A stretch of DNA of 64,000 nt from Streptomyces fungicidicus (GTDB lineage: Bacteria; Actinomycetota; Actinomycetes; Streptomycetales; Streptomycetaceae). Positions 1 through 7,373 of this stretch are shown piece after piece (the first letter of the stretch is position 1; each line of letters starts with the position of its first letter). Under the pieces are notes generated by a model. It worked only from the letters and a program-made list of their open reading frames with translations, did no database searches and was not told the origin of the DNA. The stretch is from assembly GCF_003665435.1 (NCBI RefSeq), contig NZ_CP023407.1:3720001-3784000 (forward strand), given 5' to 3'. The translations under genes were made by a program, and so were the position numbers.

Positions 1-167
1 CGGGTGCGCTCCGTCGGCGGGGAACCGGTTCGAGCGAGGAAGAGCAGTGACGACGCCCTGACGGGCGGCGCCTTTCGGCTCGCCCACGGCCGGCCGTGCG
101 CTGCTCGGTTCGGCGGCGCGCGGGCCGGTCGGGGTACGGGTGATGCTCTTAGAGGGGGGAGGGTTGG

Positions 168-1076
168 TCATGCCGCCCGCCCGCGTGCGGGGTTGTGGGC
201 GATGGACCAGTCCAGCCCGCGACGGATCACGTCGTCGTAGTAGTGCTGCGGCTGTGTCGCGTTGCCCGCCGCCGCCTCCCTAAGAGCCTGCTCGACCTGG
301 ACGCGGGTGAGGTCGCCGGATGCGATCAGCCGTCCCAGGGCGCGGGCGGCGCGCAGCAGCGTGGCGTTACGGGTCCCGTCGGCGGCGGTGGCCACGTTCC
401 GCACCTCGTTGGCAAGCGCTACGTCCGCGTATCGGCGTGATTGCCCCGTGACGGGGGCCGTGTGGGCCTGTACGGGCTTGGGGGCCGGTCGCAGGATGCT
501 CAGCAGCCATCCGGGCAGCGGAGCGGCCACAGGGGCGCACAGCGCTTCGTACGGTCCGGCGGTCGTGATGCTGCCCGCTGCGACGACGTACCCGCCGCAC
601 GCACGGGTGTCGACCAACGGGCCGATGCTCCCTGCCGTGTTGGACAGCCGGACTCCGGCCGGGGCGGTGAAGTACAGGTGTGTTCCGCCGCTCGCGGTCC
701 GGGTCCGGTAGGTACCGGGGACGGTGTGGCCGGCGCGCTCGCAGAGCGCTGCAAAGGTTGCCGCGCCGTCAGGCGCGTCCGAACTGCCCTTGTCCTTGGG
801 CACGTCCAGGTCGACCACGACCAGCCCCGACGGGCCCGTCGCGATACCGACGTTGAACGGGGCCTTCGACCACGCCGACCGGATGCGGTCCGGGTCGGTG
901 GTGGCGCGCTGCTCCCACTTCCGATGGCCGGCCGCGCACGGCCCGGTGCCGGTGCACGTCTTCTCACCGTGCAGGGCGGGCCGCTTGGTGCCGGGGCGTA
1001 ACGGAAAGACGTGCCAGCCGCGTTCTGCGGCGTCCAGCGCTGCGCGCAGCAGCGCGGATCGGGGGTCTTGGGTCAT
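168..1076 (-). CDS. Bifunctional DNA primase/polymerase (prim-pol) replication protein of the AICE
   Basis: A 302-aa protein with an N-terminal prim-pol (archaeo-eukaryotic primase type) domain, predicted to prime and copy DNA during element replication. Three catalytic motifs are visible: VVVDLD (Asp89, Asp91), SGGTH (His133) and VDTRACGG (Asp156). The start is the ATG at 1076, with GGAG about 9 nt upstream; longer readings lack a ribosome site. It is last in the leftward transfer/replication array, behind a terminator-like hairpin (1115-1159). RepA of AICEs such as pSAM2 occupies this role, but this protein has only the prim-pol part plus a short helical C-terminus and no separate helicase domain. 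It could need a host helicase. Confidence 0.85.
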   Translation of the reverse strand: MTQDPRSALLRAALDAAERGWHVFPLRPGTKRPALHGEKTCTGTGPCAAGHRKWEQRATTDPDRIRSAWSKAPFNVGIATGPSGLVVVDLDVPKDKGSSDAPDGAATFAALCERAGHTVPGTYRTRTASGGTHLYFTAPAGVRLSNTAGSIGPLVDTRACGGYVVAAGSITTAGPYEALCAPVAAPLPGWLLSILRPAPKPVQAHTAPVTGQSRRYADVALANEVRNVATAADGTRNATLLRAARALGRLIASGDLTRVQVEQALREAAAGNATQPQHYYDDVIRRGLDWSIAHNPARGRAA

Positions 1077-1114
1077 GCTGGAGGTCTCCAGTTCCTTGAC
1101 GGGTGCTGGTTGGG

Positions 1115-1159
1115 CAAGGGCGGCCCCGCGGCTTTGGCGAGACGAGGGGGCCGCCCTTG
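1115..1159 (-). terminator. Hairpin between the small membrane gene and the prim-pol gene
   Basis: A perfect 13-bp inverted repeat (arms 1115-1127 and 1147-1159, core AAGGGCGGCCCC) with a 19-nt loop and no T tract. It could reduce read-through from the upstream transfer genes into the replication gene. Confidence 0.6.
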
Positions 1160-1165
1160 GCGTAG

Positions 1166-1630
1166 CTAGCCGTGGAAGTGGTTGCGCTTGAACACCGCGC
1201 GGCGGATGTTCACCGTGGTCCCGCCCTTGTGGCCGCCCGCTCCGAGCACCTGGACGGCGATCCAGCCGCCGAAGATGACGGCCGCGAGGGTGATGAGCTG
1301 ACCGATGAACGCCGTCAGAGCCGCGATGAACGAGGTGAGCAGCAGCAGTCCGCCACACACCGCGAGGAACCCGACGCCTCCGAGGGCGACGTTCACCGCC
1401 GTGCAGGAAACGGCCGGCTTCGCGGCGACCGGCTCCGGGCGGACGGCGTCGATGGCGTAGCCGGTGACGATCCGCCCGTCCGGCAGCACGACGCTCGCCA
1501 CCGCCGGAACGGTGCCCGGCTGCACCGGCATGACCGGTGCCGGGTGGACGGCGGCGGGCTGTATCGGGGTGGGCTGGTAGGTGGTGACGGCCCGTTCGGT
1601 GGGCGCGTGGTGGACGGGTTCGGGGTACAT
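1166..1630 (-). CDS. Small Pro-rich membrane protein of the AICE
   Basis: A 154-aa protein with a proline/valine-rich N-terminal third (about residues 1-70) and two hydrophobic stretches in the C-terminal half, apparently two membrane segments, ending in a short basic tail. The start at 1630 is preceded by GGAAGGG; an in-frame ATG 21 nt upstream has no ribosome site. It sits between the TraB-like gene and the replication gene, a position often occupied by Spd-type or unnamed spread proteins. I do not recognise the family. A role in transfer or plasmid spread is inferred from position only. Confidence 0.75.
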   Translation of the reverse strand: MYPEPVHHAPTERAVTTYQPTPIQPAAVHPAPVMPVQPGTVPAVASVVLPDGRIVTGYAIDAVRPEPVAAKPAVSCTAVNVALGGVGFLAVCGGLLLLTSFIAALTAFIGQLITLAAVIFGGWIAVQVLGAGGHKGGTTVNIRRAVFKRNHFHG

Positions 1631-1666
1631 GCGGAATCCCTTCCGGCGCATGGTTAGGGAGGCGGA

Positions 1667-1686
1667 GGCACCCCCTTGGGGGTGCC
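1667..1686 (-). terminator. Compact hairpin downstream of the heptamer cluster
   Basis: Perfect 9-bp arms (GGCACCCCC and GGGGGTGCC) with a 2-nt centre, so in practice an 8-bp stem with a CTTG loop. It lies 3' of the translocase gene on the minus strand and may end that transcript. Confidence 0.55.
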
Positions 1687-1722
1687 GTGTGGAGGGGGTG
1701 TTCGGGGGTGTGGCCTGCGTGC

Positions 1723-1834
1723 CTCCCTGCCTCCCTGGACGATCATTCGTGCAGGTCAGATGCAGGGAGGCGGGTCAGGGAGGGGTTCAGGGAGTTCTCC
1801 CTGTCTCCCTGACCCGCAGCGGTTCGGCTCCCTG
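1723..1834. repeat. Eight copies of CTCCCTG/CAGGGAG next to traB (clt or operator candidate)
   Basis: The heptamer CTCCCTG occurs at 1723, 1731, 1797, 1805 and 1828, and its complement CAGGGAG at 1763, 1776 and 1788. The central part is an inverted repeat: 11-bp arms at 1772-1782 and 1805-1815 around inner arms at 1788-1794 and 1797-1803. It lies immediately 3' of the TraB/FtsK-type gene. Known Streptomyces transfer loci (clt) carry short repeats bound by TraB, so this is a candidate, but repressor binding is equally possible because the GntR promoter has a similar TTCCCT half-site. Confidence 0.6.
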
Positions 1835-1837
1835 CCG

Positions 1838-3952
1838 TCATTCGGCGGAAGCGGAACCCTCGCTGTCGCGGCCGGCGAGGGCGCGGGCGACGCGGTCGCG
1901 GGCGACGACCATCACGCCGTCGGACTTGTACGGCCCGGCGCCGGCATCGTCCAGGACACGCTTGAGGTCGAGGAACGACCAACCGCCGTAGGCGTCGGCG
2001 TTGCGTGCGGCGAGCCGGGCGAGGACGTCCTTGGTGCGGACGCGGGGCGCGTCGCCGATGACGGCGGCGATGTCGGCGAGCGGGTCGTGGTCGGTGTCCC
2101 GCTCGATGGCGTGCAGGGTGGTCACCCCGTCGCGCAGTGCCTTGGCCCGGTCGGTGATGGCGGTGGCGGCGTCGTCGTCGATGTAGTGCGTGCGCACCGT
2201 GATGGACGACTGTCCGGCCGGGATAGTGATCCCGTCGGACGCGACGACCAGCGTCCCCCGGTCCAGACCCGGCCGGAGCAAGTTCGGCGCGGCGCCGCCG
2301 TCGACGGCCTTGTCTCCCAGCGCCATGCGGGCCTGCGACTCCGTGCCGAGGGCGAGGGACGCGCGGGTGTGCGCACCCTCGCGCACGAGCTTGGGCAGGT
2401 TCTCGTTGGTGGGGTCCTGGGTGCCCTGCCACATCAGCACGTTCACCGCCCGCCCCTGGTTGTGGATTTTGCGGACGGCCATGAAGTACCGGGAGTTGGC
2501 CTTGGAGCCGCCGTAGGGGCGCTTGTCGGCGTCCTTGGCCGGGCACATGAACGCGACCTGCGCTTCGTCGACCAGCACGATGAGCGGCGGGAACGTCGTT
2601 CCGGGCGGGGCCTGGATGCGGCGGTTCATCTCGTCCACCGCGCCTTCGACCATCTCGGTCACCTGGATGACGTGCTCATCGGTGGGGCCCTGGATGAGGG
2701 TGGTGGCGAGTCCGTCGAACATGGCCCAGTCGCCGACGCCCTTGAGGTCGCCCATGAGGAACTGGACCGACCGGTCCAGCGACAGCCACAGGGCCAGCGA
2801 GCGCAGGGCCACGGTCTTGCCCTGATTCGACAACCCCGTGATGAGCAGGTGGCGCTGGTACAGGCTCAGCGCGGCGGCGTCGCCGCGCAGGTCCTGGCCC
2901 CATGGGGCGCGGCCCTTGGTGTAGTCGGCGGTCATCGTGTCGTCGGTGACCAGCGGCGACGGGCCGATCGGCTCGTCCAACGCGCCGGAGTCGGCGATCC
3001 ACAGCCGCACCGTGCGGGCGGCGGTCGGGATGGTGATGAACACCTCGTGCTCGTGCCGGGTCAGGTTCTCGGCGAGCTTGCGCCGCTTGTTCTGCACCTC
3101 GTTCGTCGACACCCCCGAGGGCAGCGTGACGTCGACCTCCACGCCGCATCCGGCGATGGTGATCGGCCCGAGCATGGACGCGCCGGCGTCGCCCATCTCC
3201 TTGATGGCGCGGGCCAGGGCGGGCACTCCGAGGTCGCGGAGGGCCTTGACGACGATGGACGGGGTGATCGGCTCACCCTCCCCCGTGCGGACGTTCGCGG
3301 GCAGCGCCCAGGCGGGGGCGGCGTGCTGCTTGCGGCCCACGGACCACAGGGCCAGCAGGGCGAGGAACGGGCCGATCGTGATCGCGGGGCCCCACACCAC
3401 CTGGACGATGCGGATGAGCAGGGCGATGAAGTCGACGGTGGCGGACAGCGGGGTGATGACGTGTCCGGCGTCCTCGGTGCTGATGGCCATGACGATGCCG
3501 AGGGCGACCAGCAGACCGACGCTCATGCCCGCGCCCACGGCGACGCCCTTGGCGGCGTCGACCGGGGAGTGAAGGAGGTCCATGCGGCGGTGGTGGCGGG
3601 CGGCGCGGAAGCGCTGCAACCGCTCCTCCCACTCCTCCGCCGCCTCGAGGTTGCCCGCGGCTTCCGCCGCTCGGATCATCCGCTCGTAGCGGGAGCCGGT
3701 GCGGCCGTCCCATGCACGACGGGCCGCGATCCGCCCGCCGTTGAACGTGTAGAGGGTGTGCCGGGCCAGCGAGCGGCCGGCGGACCGGGTGCGCTCGTGC
3801 GTGGCGGCGGTCTTCACCGCGTGCCCGGAGCGCACCCACAGCGGCACCGGCCGGGCGGGCGGCGCGTCGGGGACCACGGTGAGGGTGGTCACGGCCGCCG
3901 TGTCGGCGGGCGGGTCGGTGTGCTTGTGGAGGGGGACGACGTTCTCAGACAT
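1838..3952 (-). CDS. TraB/FtsK-SpoIIIE type conjugative DNA translocase
   Basis: A 704-aa motor predicted to move double-stranded element DNA between hyphae at septal or tip membranes, as TraB of pSVH1 and TraSA of pSAM2 do. It has an amphipathic N-terminus, two hydrophobic regions (about 137-156 and 172-205), a central hexameric ATPase with Walker A GLSNQGKT (373-380) and Walker B LIVLVDEA (about 457-464), and a C-terminal winged-helix-like region in the last 60 residues that would read DNA, like FtsK gamma. The start at 3952 has AGGAG 10 nt upstream. An eight-copy heptamer cluster directly after its stop is a plausible recognition locus. Confidence in family is high; target site unknown. 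Confidence 0.93.
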   Translation of the reverse strand: MSENVVPLHKHTDPPADTAAVTTLTVVPDAPPARPVPLWVRSGHAVKTAATHERTRSAGRSLARHTLYTFNGGRIAARRAWDGRTGSRYERMIRAAEAAGNLEAAEEWEERLQRFRAARHHRRMDLLHSPVDAAKGVAVGAGMSVGLLVALGIVMAISTEDAGHVITPLSATVDFIALLIRIVQVVWGPAITIGPFLALLALWSVGRKQHAAPAWALPANVRTGEGEPITPSIVVKALRDLGVPALARAIKEMGDAGASMLGPITIAGCGVEVDVTLPSGVSTNEVQNKRRKLAENLTRHEHEVFITIPTAARTVRLWIADSGALDEPIGPSPLVTDDTMTADYTKGRAPWGQDLRGDAAALSLYQRHLLITGLSNQGKTVALRSLALWLSLDRSVQFLMGDLKGVGDWAMFDGLATTLIQGPTDEHVIQVTEMVEGAVDEMNRRIQAPPGTTFPPLIVLVDEAQVAFMCPAKDADKRPYGGSKANSRYFMAVRKIHNQGRAVNVLMWQGTQDPTNENLPKLVREGAHTRASLALGTESQARMALGDKAVDGGAAPNLLRPGLDRGTLVVASDGITIPAGQSSITVRTHYIDDDAATAITDRAKALRDGVTTLHAIERDTDHDPLADIAAVIGDAPRVRTKDVLARLAARNADAYGGWSFLDLKRVLDDAGAGPYKSDGVMVVARDRVARALAGRDSEGSASAE

Positions 3953-3999
3953 GCTGGGATTGCTCCTGACTGCCCCGTGAGGGGCGGGAGTTTGGGAGT

Positions 4000-4040
4000 G
4001 CCGGGGTGGCCGGGTCCGTGGAAAGAGCGGCCACCCCGGC
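4000..4040. terminator. 12-bp hairpin upstream of the translocase gene
   Basis: Perfect arms at 4000-4011 and 4029-4040 (GCCGGGGTGGCC and its complement). It separates the small-gene operon from the TraB-like gene, so it may act as an attenuator or terminator between them. Confidence 0.55.
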
Positions 4041-4056
4041 GCGGTGGGTTGGCTGG

Positions 4057-4374
4057 TCACCACCAGCCGGAGGACTTCTTGGCGGCCTTGGTGCGGGCGG
4101 CTTCGGTGACGATCCGCTGTCGCTCGCCGTGCAGCGCGGTCAGCTCAGCGGTCAGTCGCATCTCGGCGGCGCTGCCGGTGGACTCGATCTGCTGCTCCGC
4201 GCGGCCGGTGCTGCGGCCCCGCATGGTGCGGTAGGCACCGCCGGTGACGGCGCGGGCCATGGCGCGGCGCTCGCGGCCGTTCAGCGGCCACAACTCCCCC
4301 CGCCGCACGGCCTCCAACTTCTTCGCCGTCAGCCTGATCTCGCGGTCCAGACGGCGCAGGTCAGCACTGCTCAC
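4057..4374 (-). CDS. Small helical protein of the AICE, unknown function
   Basis: A 105-aa protein, strongly basic and predicted mostly alpha-helical with a possible coiled coil, with a Lys/Arg-rich end (AAKKSSGWW). I do not recognise a named family. The GTG at 4374 is chosen because GGGAG lies 5 nt upstream; an ATG 12 nt further upstream has no ribosome site. It overlaps the end of the RRQRL zinc-protein gene by 14 nt, so the two are translationally coupled. Position between that gene and the translocase suggests a role in transfer, but nothing in the sequence proves it. Confidence 0.7.
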   Translation of the reverse strand: MSSADLRRLDREIRLTAKKLEAVRRGELWPLNGRERRAMARAVTGGAYRTMRGRSTGRAEQQIESTGSAAEMRLTAELTALHGERQRIVTEAARTKAAKKSSGWW

Positions 4375-4720
4375 GGATGCTCCCATCGGACCCGTTCGGG
4401 CCGGGGTAGGCGCAGGGCACGCACGTGCCCAGCGCGGCGGGGATGACGTAACCGGCATCGCGCCGGCACGCGGGACAGAGCCGGCGGGCGGCGTTGGCCT
4501 TGGCGAGCGCCGCCCTGCGGGCCGGGGTCATGGGGCGGACCGGCACGGCCAGGTCGACGCGGTACAGGTAGGCGACCAGCGGCCCCCGCCGCCGGCGGGG
4601 GCGCTCCAACTGCGCGGCCACGTCCTGCCCACCGGGCCGCAGCCCTTGGGCGCGCAACTGTCGGCGAGTGGCGTAGCCGTCCGGGGCCAAACGCCACCGG
4701 AACACCGGCAGCGCCCCCAT
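4361..4720 (-). CDS. RRQRL-motif zinc-binding protein of the AICE
   Basis: A 119-aa protein matching the family found on Streptomyces mobile elements and annotated as RRQRL motif-containing zinc-binding protein. The family signature is visible near the N-terminus (ATRRQLRAQGLRPGG). A C-terminal four-cysteine site, CPACRRDAG followed by CVPCA, fits one zinc ion. Such proteins are small and possibly bind nucleic acid, but their function is not established. The ATG at 4720 overlaps the stop of spdB by ATGA, implying coupled translation; an alternative ATG lies 18 nt upstream. Confidence 0.82.
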   Translation of the reverse strand: MGALPVFRWRLAPDGYATRRQLRAQGLRPGGQDVAAQLERPRRRRGPLVAYLYRVDLAVPVRPMTPARRAALAKANAARRLCPACRRDAGYVIPAALGTCVPCAYPGPNGSDGSIREQC

Positions 4721-5580
4721 CACGCGACGCGCTTCCATGCGGCCCGCAAGCGGACCTCGGAGGCGGAGTGCCCGGCGGCCCGGAAGCGGGCGGCCATCTC
4801 CCGGTAGGACAGAGCCGGGGTTTCGCTGGTGCGGATGTCGTCGACGATGACGTCCAGGGCGTCATCGGTGAGCGCCGGAGCAGCCTCCAACGAGCGGCCC
4901 GCAACCGGCTCCGTCGGGCCCCACACGGGGAGTTCCCAGCGGGGTGTGACACCGGGTGTGACGCGGGTCGTCACGCTGGTGAGCGCCCTGCCGGTGTCCT
5001 CACCCTGGCGGGCCGTCTCCAGCGTCGACCACGCCGACGAGAGGGTCTGCGCGGTGCGTGCCTGGACGCGTGCGACGCGGGCCCCGGCCTCCGTCACGGC
5101 CGTCAAACGGGTCTCCTCGGTCGCCGCTTCCGCGCGTAGTCGGGCGCGGGCTACGGCCGCCTCGTCGCGGGCTTCCTGCTGGATACCGCGGATTGCGTCC
5201 AGGGCGACCGGGGTGAGCGCGGTGCGCTCCCACATGCCGTGGACCAGCCACAGGGCCTTCGCTGCGAGCGGCAGCCACGCCACGGCCAGCCACGCGCCGG
5301 CGGAGTGCTCGACGCTCAGCGCGTGCGCGACCAGAACGGCGGTGGCGAGGACGCCGAACGACCAGCCCACGGCGGTCACCGTGCGGTTGTGGTCACCCTG
5401 CGCGGCCAGACGACGCTCATAGGCGAGGGTGGCCAGCCAACCGCCGTCGATCCCGAGACCGACGACCAGCGCGACCAGCCACGGCATCGCCGCGCCCAGC
5501 CACATCACCACCACGGCCAGGGTGAGCACCATGGACACCGCCGTCATCGCGACGGCCGGCAAAACGGTCTTGGCCCTCAT
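4720..5580 (-). CDS. spdB: SpdB-type spread protein
   Basis: A 286-aa protein of the spdB family, which helps a transferred element spread between hyphal compartments and causes pock formation. Four hydrophobic segments fill roughly residues 5-130, followed by a long Ala/Arg/Glu-rich helical region (about 140-200) likely to form a coiled coil, and a C-terminal domain ending SYREMAARFRAAGHS, which looks like a helix-turn-helix-type segment. The start at 5580 overlaps the preceding stop by ATGA. The family assignment rests on strong recall of the sequence pattern; the biochemical role is known only genetically from other elements. Confidence 0.88.
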   Translation of the reverse strand: MRAKTVLPAVAMTAVSMVLTLAVVVMWLGAAMPWLVALVVGLGIDGGWLATLAYERRLAAQGDHNRTVTAVGWSFGVLATAVLVAHALSVEHSAGAWLAVAWLPLAAKALWLVHGMWERTALTPVALDAIRGIQQEARDEAAVARARLRAEAATEETRLTAVTEAGARVARVQARTAQTLSSAWSTLETARQGEDTGRALTSVTTRVTPGVTPRWELPVWGPTEPVAGRSLEAAPALTDDALDVIVDDIRTSETPALSYREMAARFRAAGHSASEVRLRAAWKRVA

Positions 5581-5855
5581 GCGGTCGCCCCTTCCTGGTC
5601 GCGCACCGCGACGGCCGCGATCAGGACGACCGGGGTGGAGTCGTTGTCCGGGTCCCGGCTGTCCTCCGTCCAGGACCACACCGCACCCTTCGCCACCTCG
5701 TAGCCGAGGGCGGCCAGCGCCTCCCGGCGCTCCGCCCCGGTGGGCACCGGCCCGGACCGCTCCCAACGGAACGTGGGCCAGTCCGGCACTCCGTACAGCA
5801 CGACGTACAGGCGCCACGCGCTGCCGTCGCTCGACATCTGCGCGGTCAGCGTCAT
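5577..5855 (-). CDS. DUF6303 family protein
   Basis: A 92-aa protein with the DUF6303 pattern (SDGSAWRLYVVLYG, FRWERSGPVPT, LAALGYE), repeatedly found in this slot of Streptomyces AICEs. It looks like a small alpha/beta protein without membrane segments. Function is unknown. The ATG at 5855 overlaps the upstream stop by ATGA, and a GTG one codon earlier shares the same GGGAGG site, so the exact start is open by one residue. It is coupled to spdB downstream. Confidence 0.8.
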   Translation of the reverse strand: MTLTAQMSSDGSAWRLYVVLYGVPDWPTFRWERSGPVPTGAERREALAALGYEVAKGAVWSWTEDSRDPDNDSTPVVLIAAVAVRDQEGATA

Positions 5856-6124
5856 CACGCCGCACCTCCCGGCAGGCTCACGCCGGCGGTGCGGTTGAGC
5901 AGCGCGACGCGGGCGGCCAGCGCGCGGCGGCGGGCCCGACGGATGCGCCGGTTGTCCAGCTCGGTCGGCGTGCGGTCGAGGGTGACGATGTGCGCGTCCA
6001 GCAGCTCGACGTCCGCCAGGATGACGGGCATCTCCCGCTCGATCGCGTCCAGCTCAGCGTTCGTCGGCTCCATGAAGTCGGCGAACGCGGTAACAGCTTC
6101 CTGAACAGTGACGATGTGGTCCAT
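5855..6124 (-). CDS. DUF6284 family protein, first gene of the leftward operon
   Basis: An 89-aa, largely helical, acidic-then-basic protein with the DUF6284 pattern (EPTNAELDAIEREMPVI followed by an Arg-rich helix). It is a standard companion of DUF6303 and spdB on Streptomyces integrative elements; function unknown. The ATG at 6124 has GGGAG 10 nt upstream. Being first in the operon it probably follows the promoter in the 490-bp divergent region shared with the GntR gene, and so may be controlled by that regulator. Confidence 0.8.
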   Translation of the reverse strand: MDHIVTVQEAVTAFADFMEPTNAELDAIEREMPVILADVELLDAHIVTLDRTPTELDNRRIRRARRRALAARVALLNRTAGVSLPGGAA

Positions 6125-6162
6125 GGGTCGTGGTCTCCCTAGCAGGTGAAACGGCCCGAACA

Positions 6163-6192
6163 GCGCCCCCGGTGTTCCAGCACCGGGGGCGC
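6163..6192 (-). terminator. Strong hairpin in the leader of the leftward AICE operon
   Basis: Perfect 12-bp GC-rich arms (GCGCCCCCGGTG, 6163-6174, and its complement 6181-6192) with a 6-nt loop, ending 39 nt before the DUF6284 start on the minus strand. No T tract follows. It could be a terminator for an upstream leader RNA, an attenuator, or a transcript-stabilising structure. Confidence 0.5.
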
Positions 6193-6253
6193 GCGCCGTT
6201 GTGGGTGATCAGCCGCGCGAGATGCGCGGCACGGCCACATGGAGCGGCCGGAG

Positions 6254-6304
6254 TGCCCCGGGCGAGATTCGATCTCGCGCCCTTCACGGCTGATTGCCGG
6301 GGCA
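6254..6304. other. Nested palindrome in the divergent region
   Basis: Outer 8-bp arms (TGCCCCGG at 6254-6261, CCGGGGCA at 6297-6304) enclose a 7-bp palindrome with TCG centre (GCGAGAT/ATCTCGC, 6262-6278). The shape can be drawn as an acceptor stem plus T arm of a tRNA, but the space for D and anticodon arms is too short. An operator or a structured leader RNA is more likely. Confidence 0.3.
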
Positions 6305-6537
6305 GCGTGCATGTCTCCTTCGCGGGTGCCGCGCCCGTATCAGGTAGCGCGGCATGACCCCGTTGTAGGCGTATGGAGACGTGACCTTTCGGTCTAAGCC
6401 CTCCCGAATGACAAGGGTCGGGTGCGCCCTCGGCCCGCTCTGTCCCGGGCCCCTTGACCCCGAATGAGCCCTGGATCAGGGCGCATTGAGGTCCGGCACC
6501 CGCTTGCCGGATGAACCGACCGGCGGGCACATCCCTA

Positions 6538-6592
6538 AGGTTCCCTAGGGTTCCCTGCGGTGTCAAGCGGTAAGCTAGGGAACCTCAGGGAA
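6538..6592 (+). promoter_or_regulatory. Probable operator/promoter of the GntR regulator
   Basis: A perfect 10-bp inverted repeat, AGGTTCCCTA (6538-6547) and TAGGGAACCT (6576-6585), flanks additional half-sites at 6547-6556 (AGGGTTCCCT) and 6585-6592. TAAGCT (6571-6576) could be the -10 element. The start codon of the GntR gene is 23 nt further on. Such spaced repeats are typical of an autoregulated KorSA-type repressor. Confidence 0.6.
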
Positions 6593-6614
6593 GTGACGAA
6601 AGGGAGCAAGCGAC

Positions 6615-7373
6615 ATGGCAGGCCAGGCCGACAATCGGGCCCCGTACGCGAAGATTGCCGCCCACTACATGGAGCTGATTTCGTCCGGTGAGCTACAGCC
6701 GGGGACGCTCCTGCCGAGCATCAAGAACCTGTCGGAAGAGTGGAAGGTCAGCACCGCGACAGCCGAAAAGGCGCTTCGCAAGCTCCGCAACGAGGGGCTT
6801 GTGCGCGGCATCCACGGCATCGGCACCGAAGTGCTGGACCGACCGGCCCCGATGTCTTCGGGTGCCCAGCGACAGGACCGGGGACGCCGTACCGGGTCGA
6901 GCTGGGGGGCGGGCGAACGATCCGACTCGCACCAAGCCGCCGTGGTGCCGGCACCCGCCGAAGTGGCACAGGCACTGGACATCGAGCCCGGCTCGGACGT
7001 TGTCCGGCGTAGCCGGGTGTACAGGGACCGGCACGGCATCGTGGCTCACAGCACCTCTTGGATCCCCGCCCGGTACGGCAAGCTGATCCCGCAGCTAGCA
7101 GCGAGCGAGCGCCTGACGGGGGGCACCTCACTTCAGCTCATCGCCCAGGCGACCGGCCACCCGATCAGTCACCGCATCGACACGGCGTCCGCCCGCACAC
7201 TGACGCCGGAGTACGCACGGCTCTTGGAACTGGACCCTGACAACCCGCCTGCGGAGCCGGTGGTTGTGATGACCGCGAAGTTCGTCGACAGCGAGGGCAG
7301 CATCGTGGAGTACGGCGTCGACCTCGGAGGGCCGGGGCGTACATGGCGCACAGAATCGGAGGTCACCCTGTGA
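6615..7373 (+). CDS. GntR-family (HutC/KorSA-like) transcriptional regulator of the AICE
   Basis: A 252-aa regulator with an N-terminal winged helix (about 10-75, including LPSIKNLSEEWKVSTATAEKA) and a C-terminal UTRA ligand-binding domain (about 105-245) of the HutC subfamily. On pSAM2 the equivalent KorSA protein represses transfer and replication genes. Its divergent position opposite the transfer operon, and the TTCCCT repeats just upstream of its own start, fit autoregulation and control of the element. The ATG at 6615 has AAAGGGAG about 8 nt before it. Its stop overlaps the next start. Effector unknown. Confidence 0.9.
   Translation: MAGQADNRAPYAKIAAHYMELISSGELQPGTLLPSIKNLSEEWKVSTATAEKALRKLRNEGLVRGIHGIGTEVLDRPAPMSSGAQRQDRGRRTGSSWGAGERSDSHQAAVVPAPAEVAQALDIEPGSDVVRRSRVYRDRHGIVAHSTSWIPARYGKLIPQLAASERLTGGTSLQLIAQATGHPISHRIDTASARTLTPEYARLLELDPDNPPAEPVVVMTAKFVDSEGSIVEYGVDLGGPGRTWRTESEVTL

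Noticed and set aside
1676..4234. An 852-residue open frame on the plus strand
   Set aside because: Antisense to the TraB-like gene; no start context or recognisable motif.
6254..6304. A tRNA gene on the minus strand
   Set aside because: Acceptor and T-arm pairing can be drawn but there is no room for D and anticodon arms.
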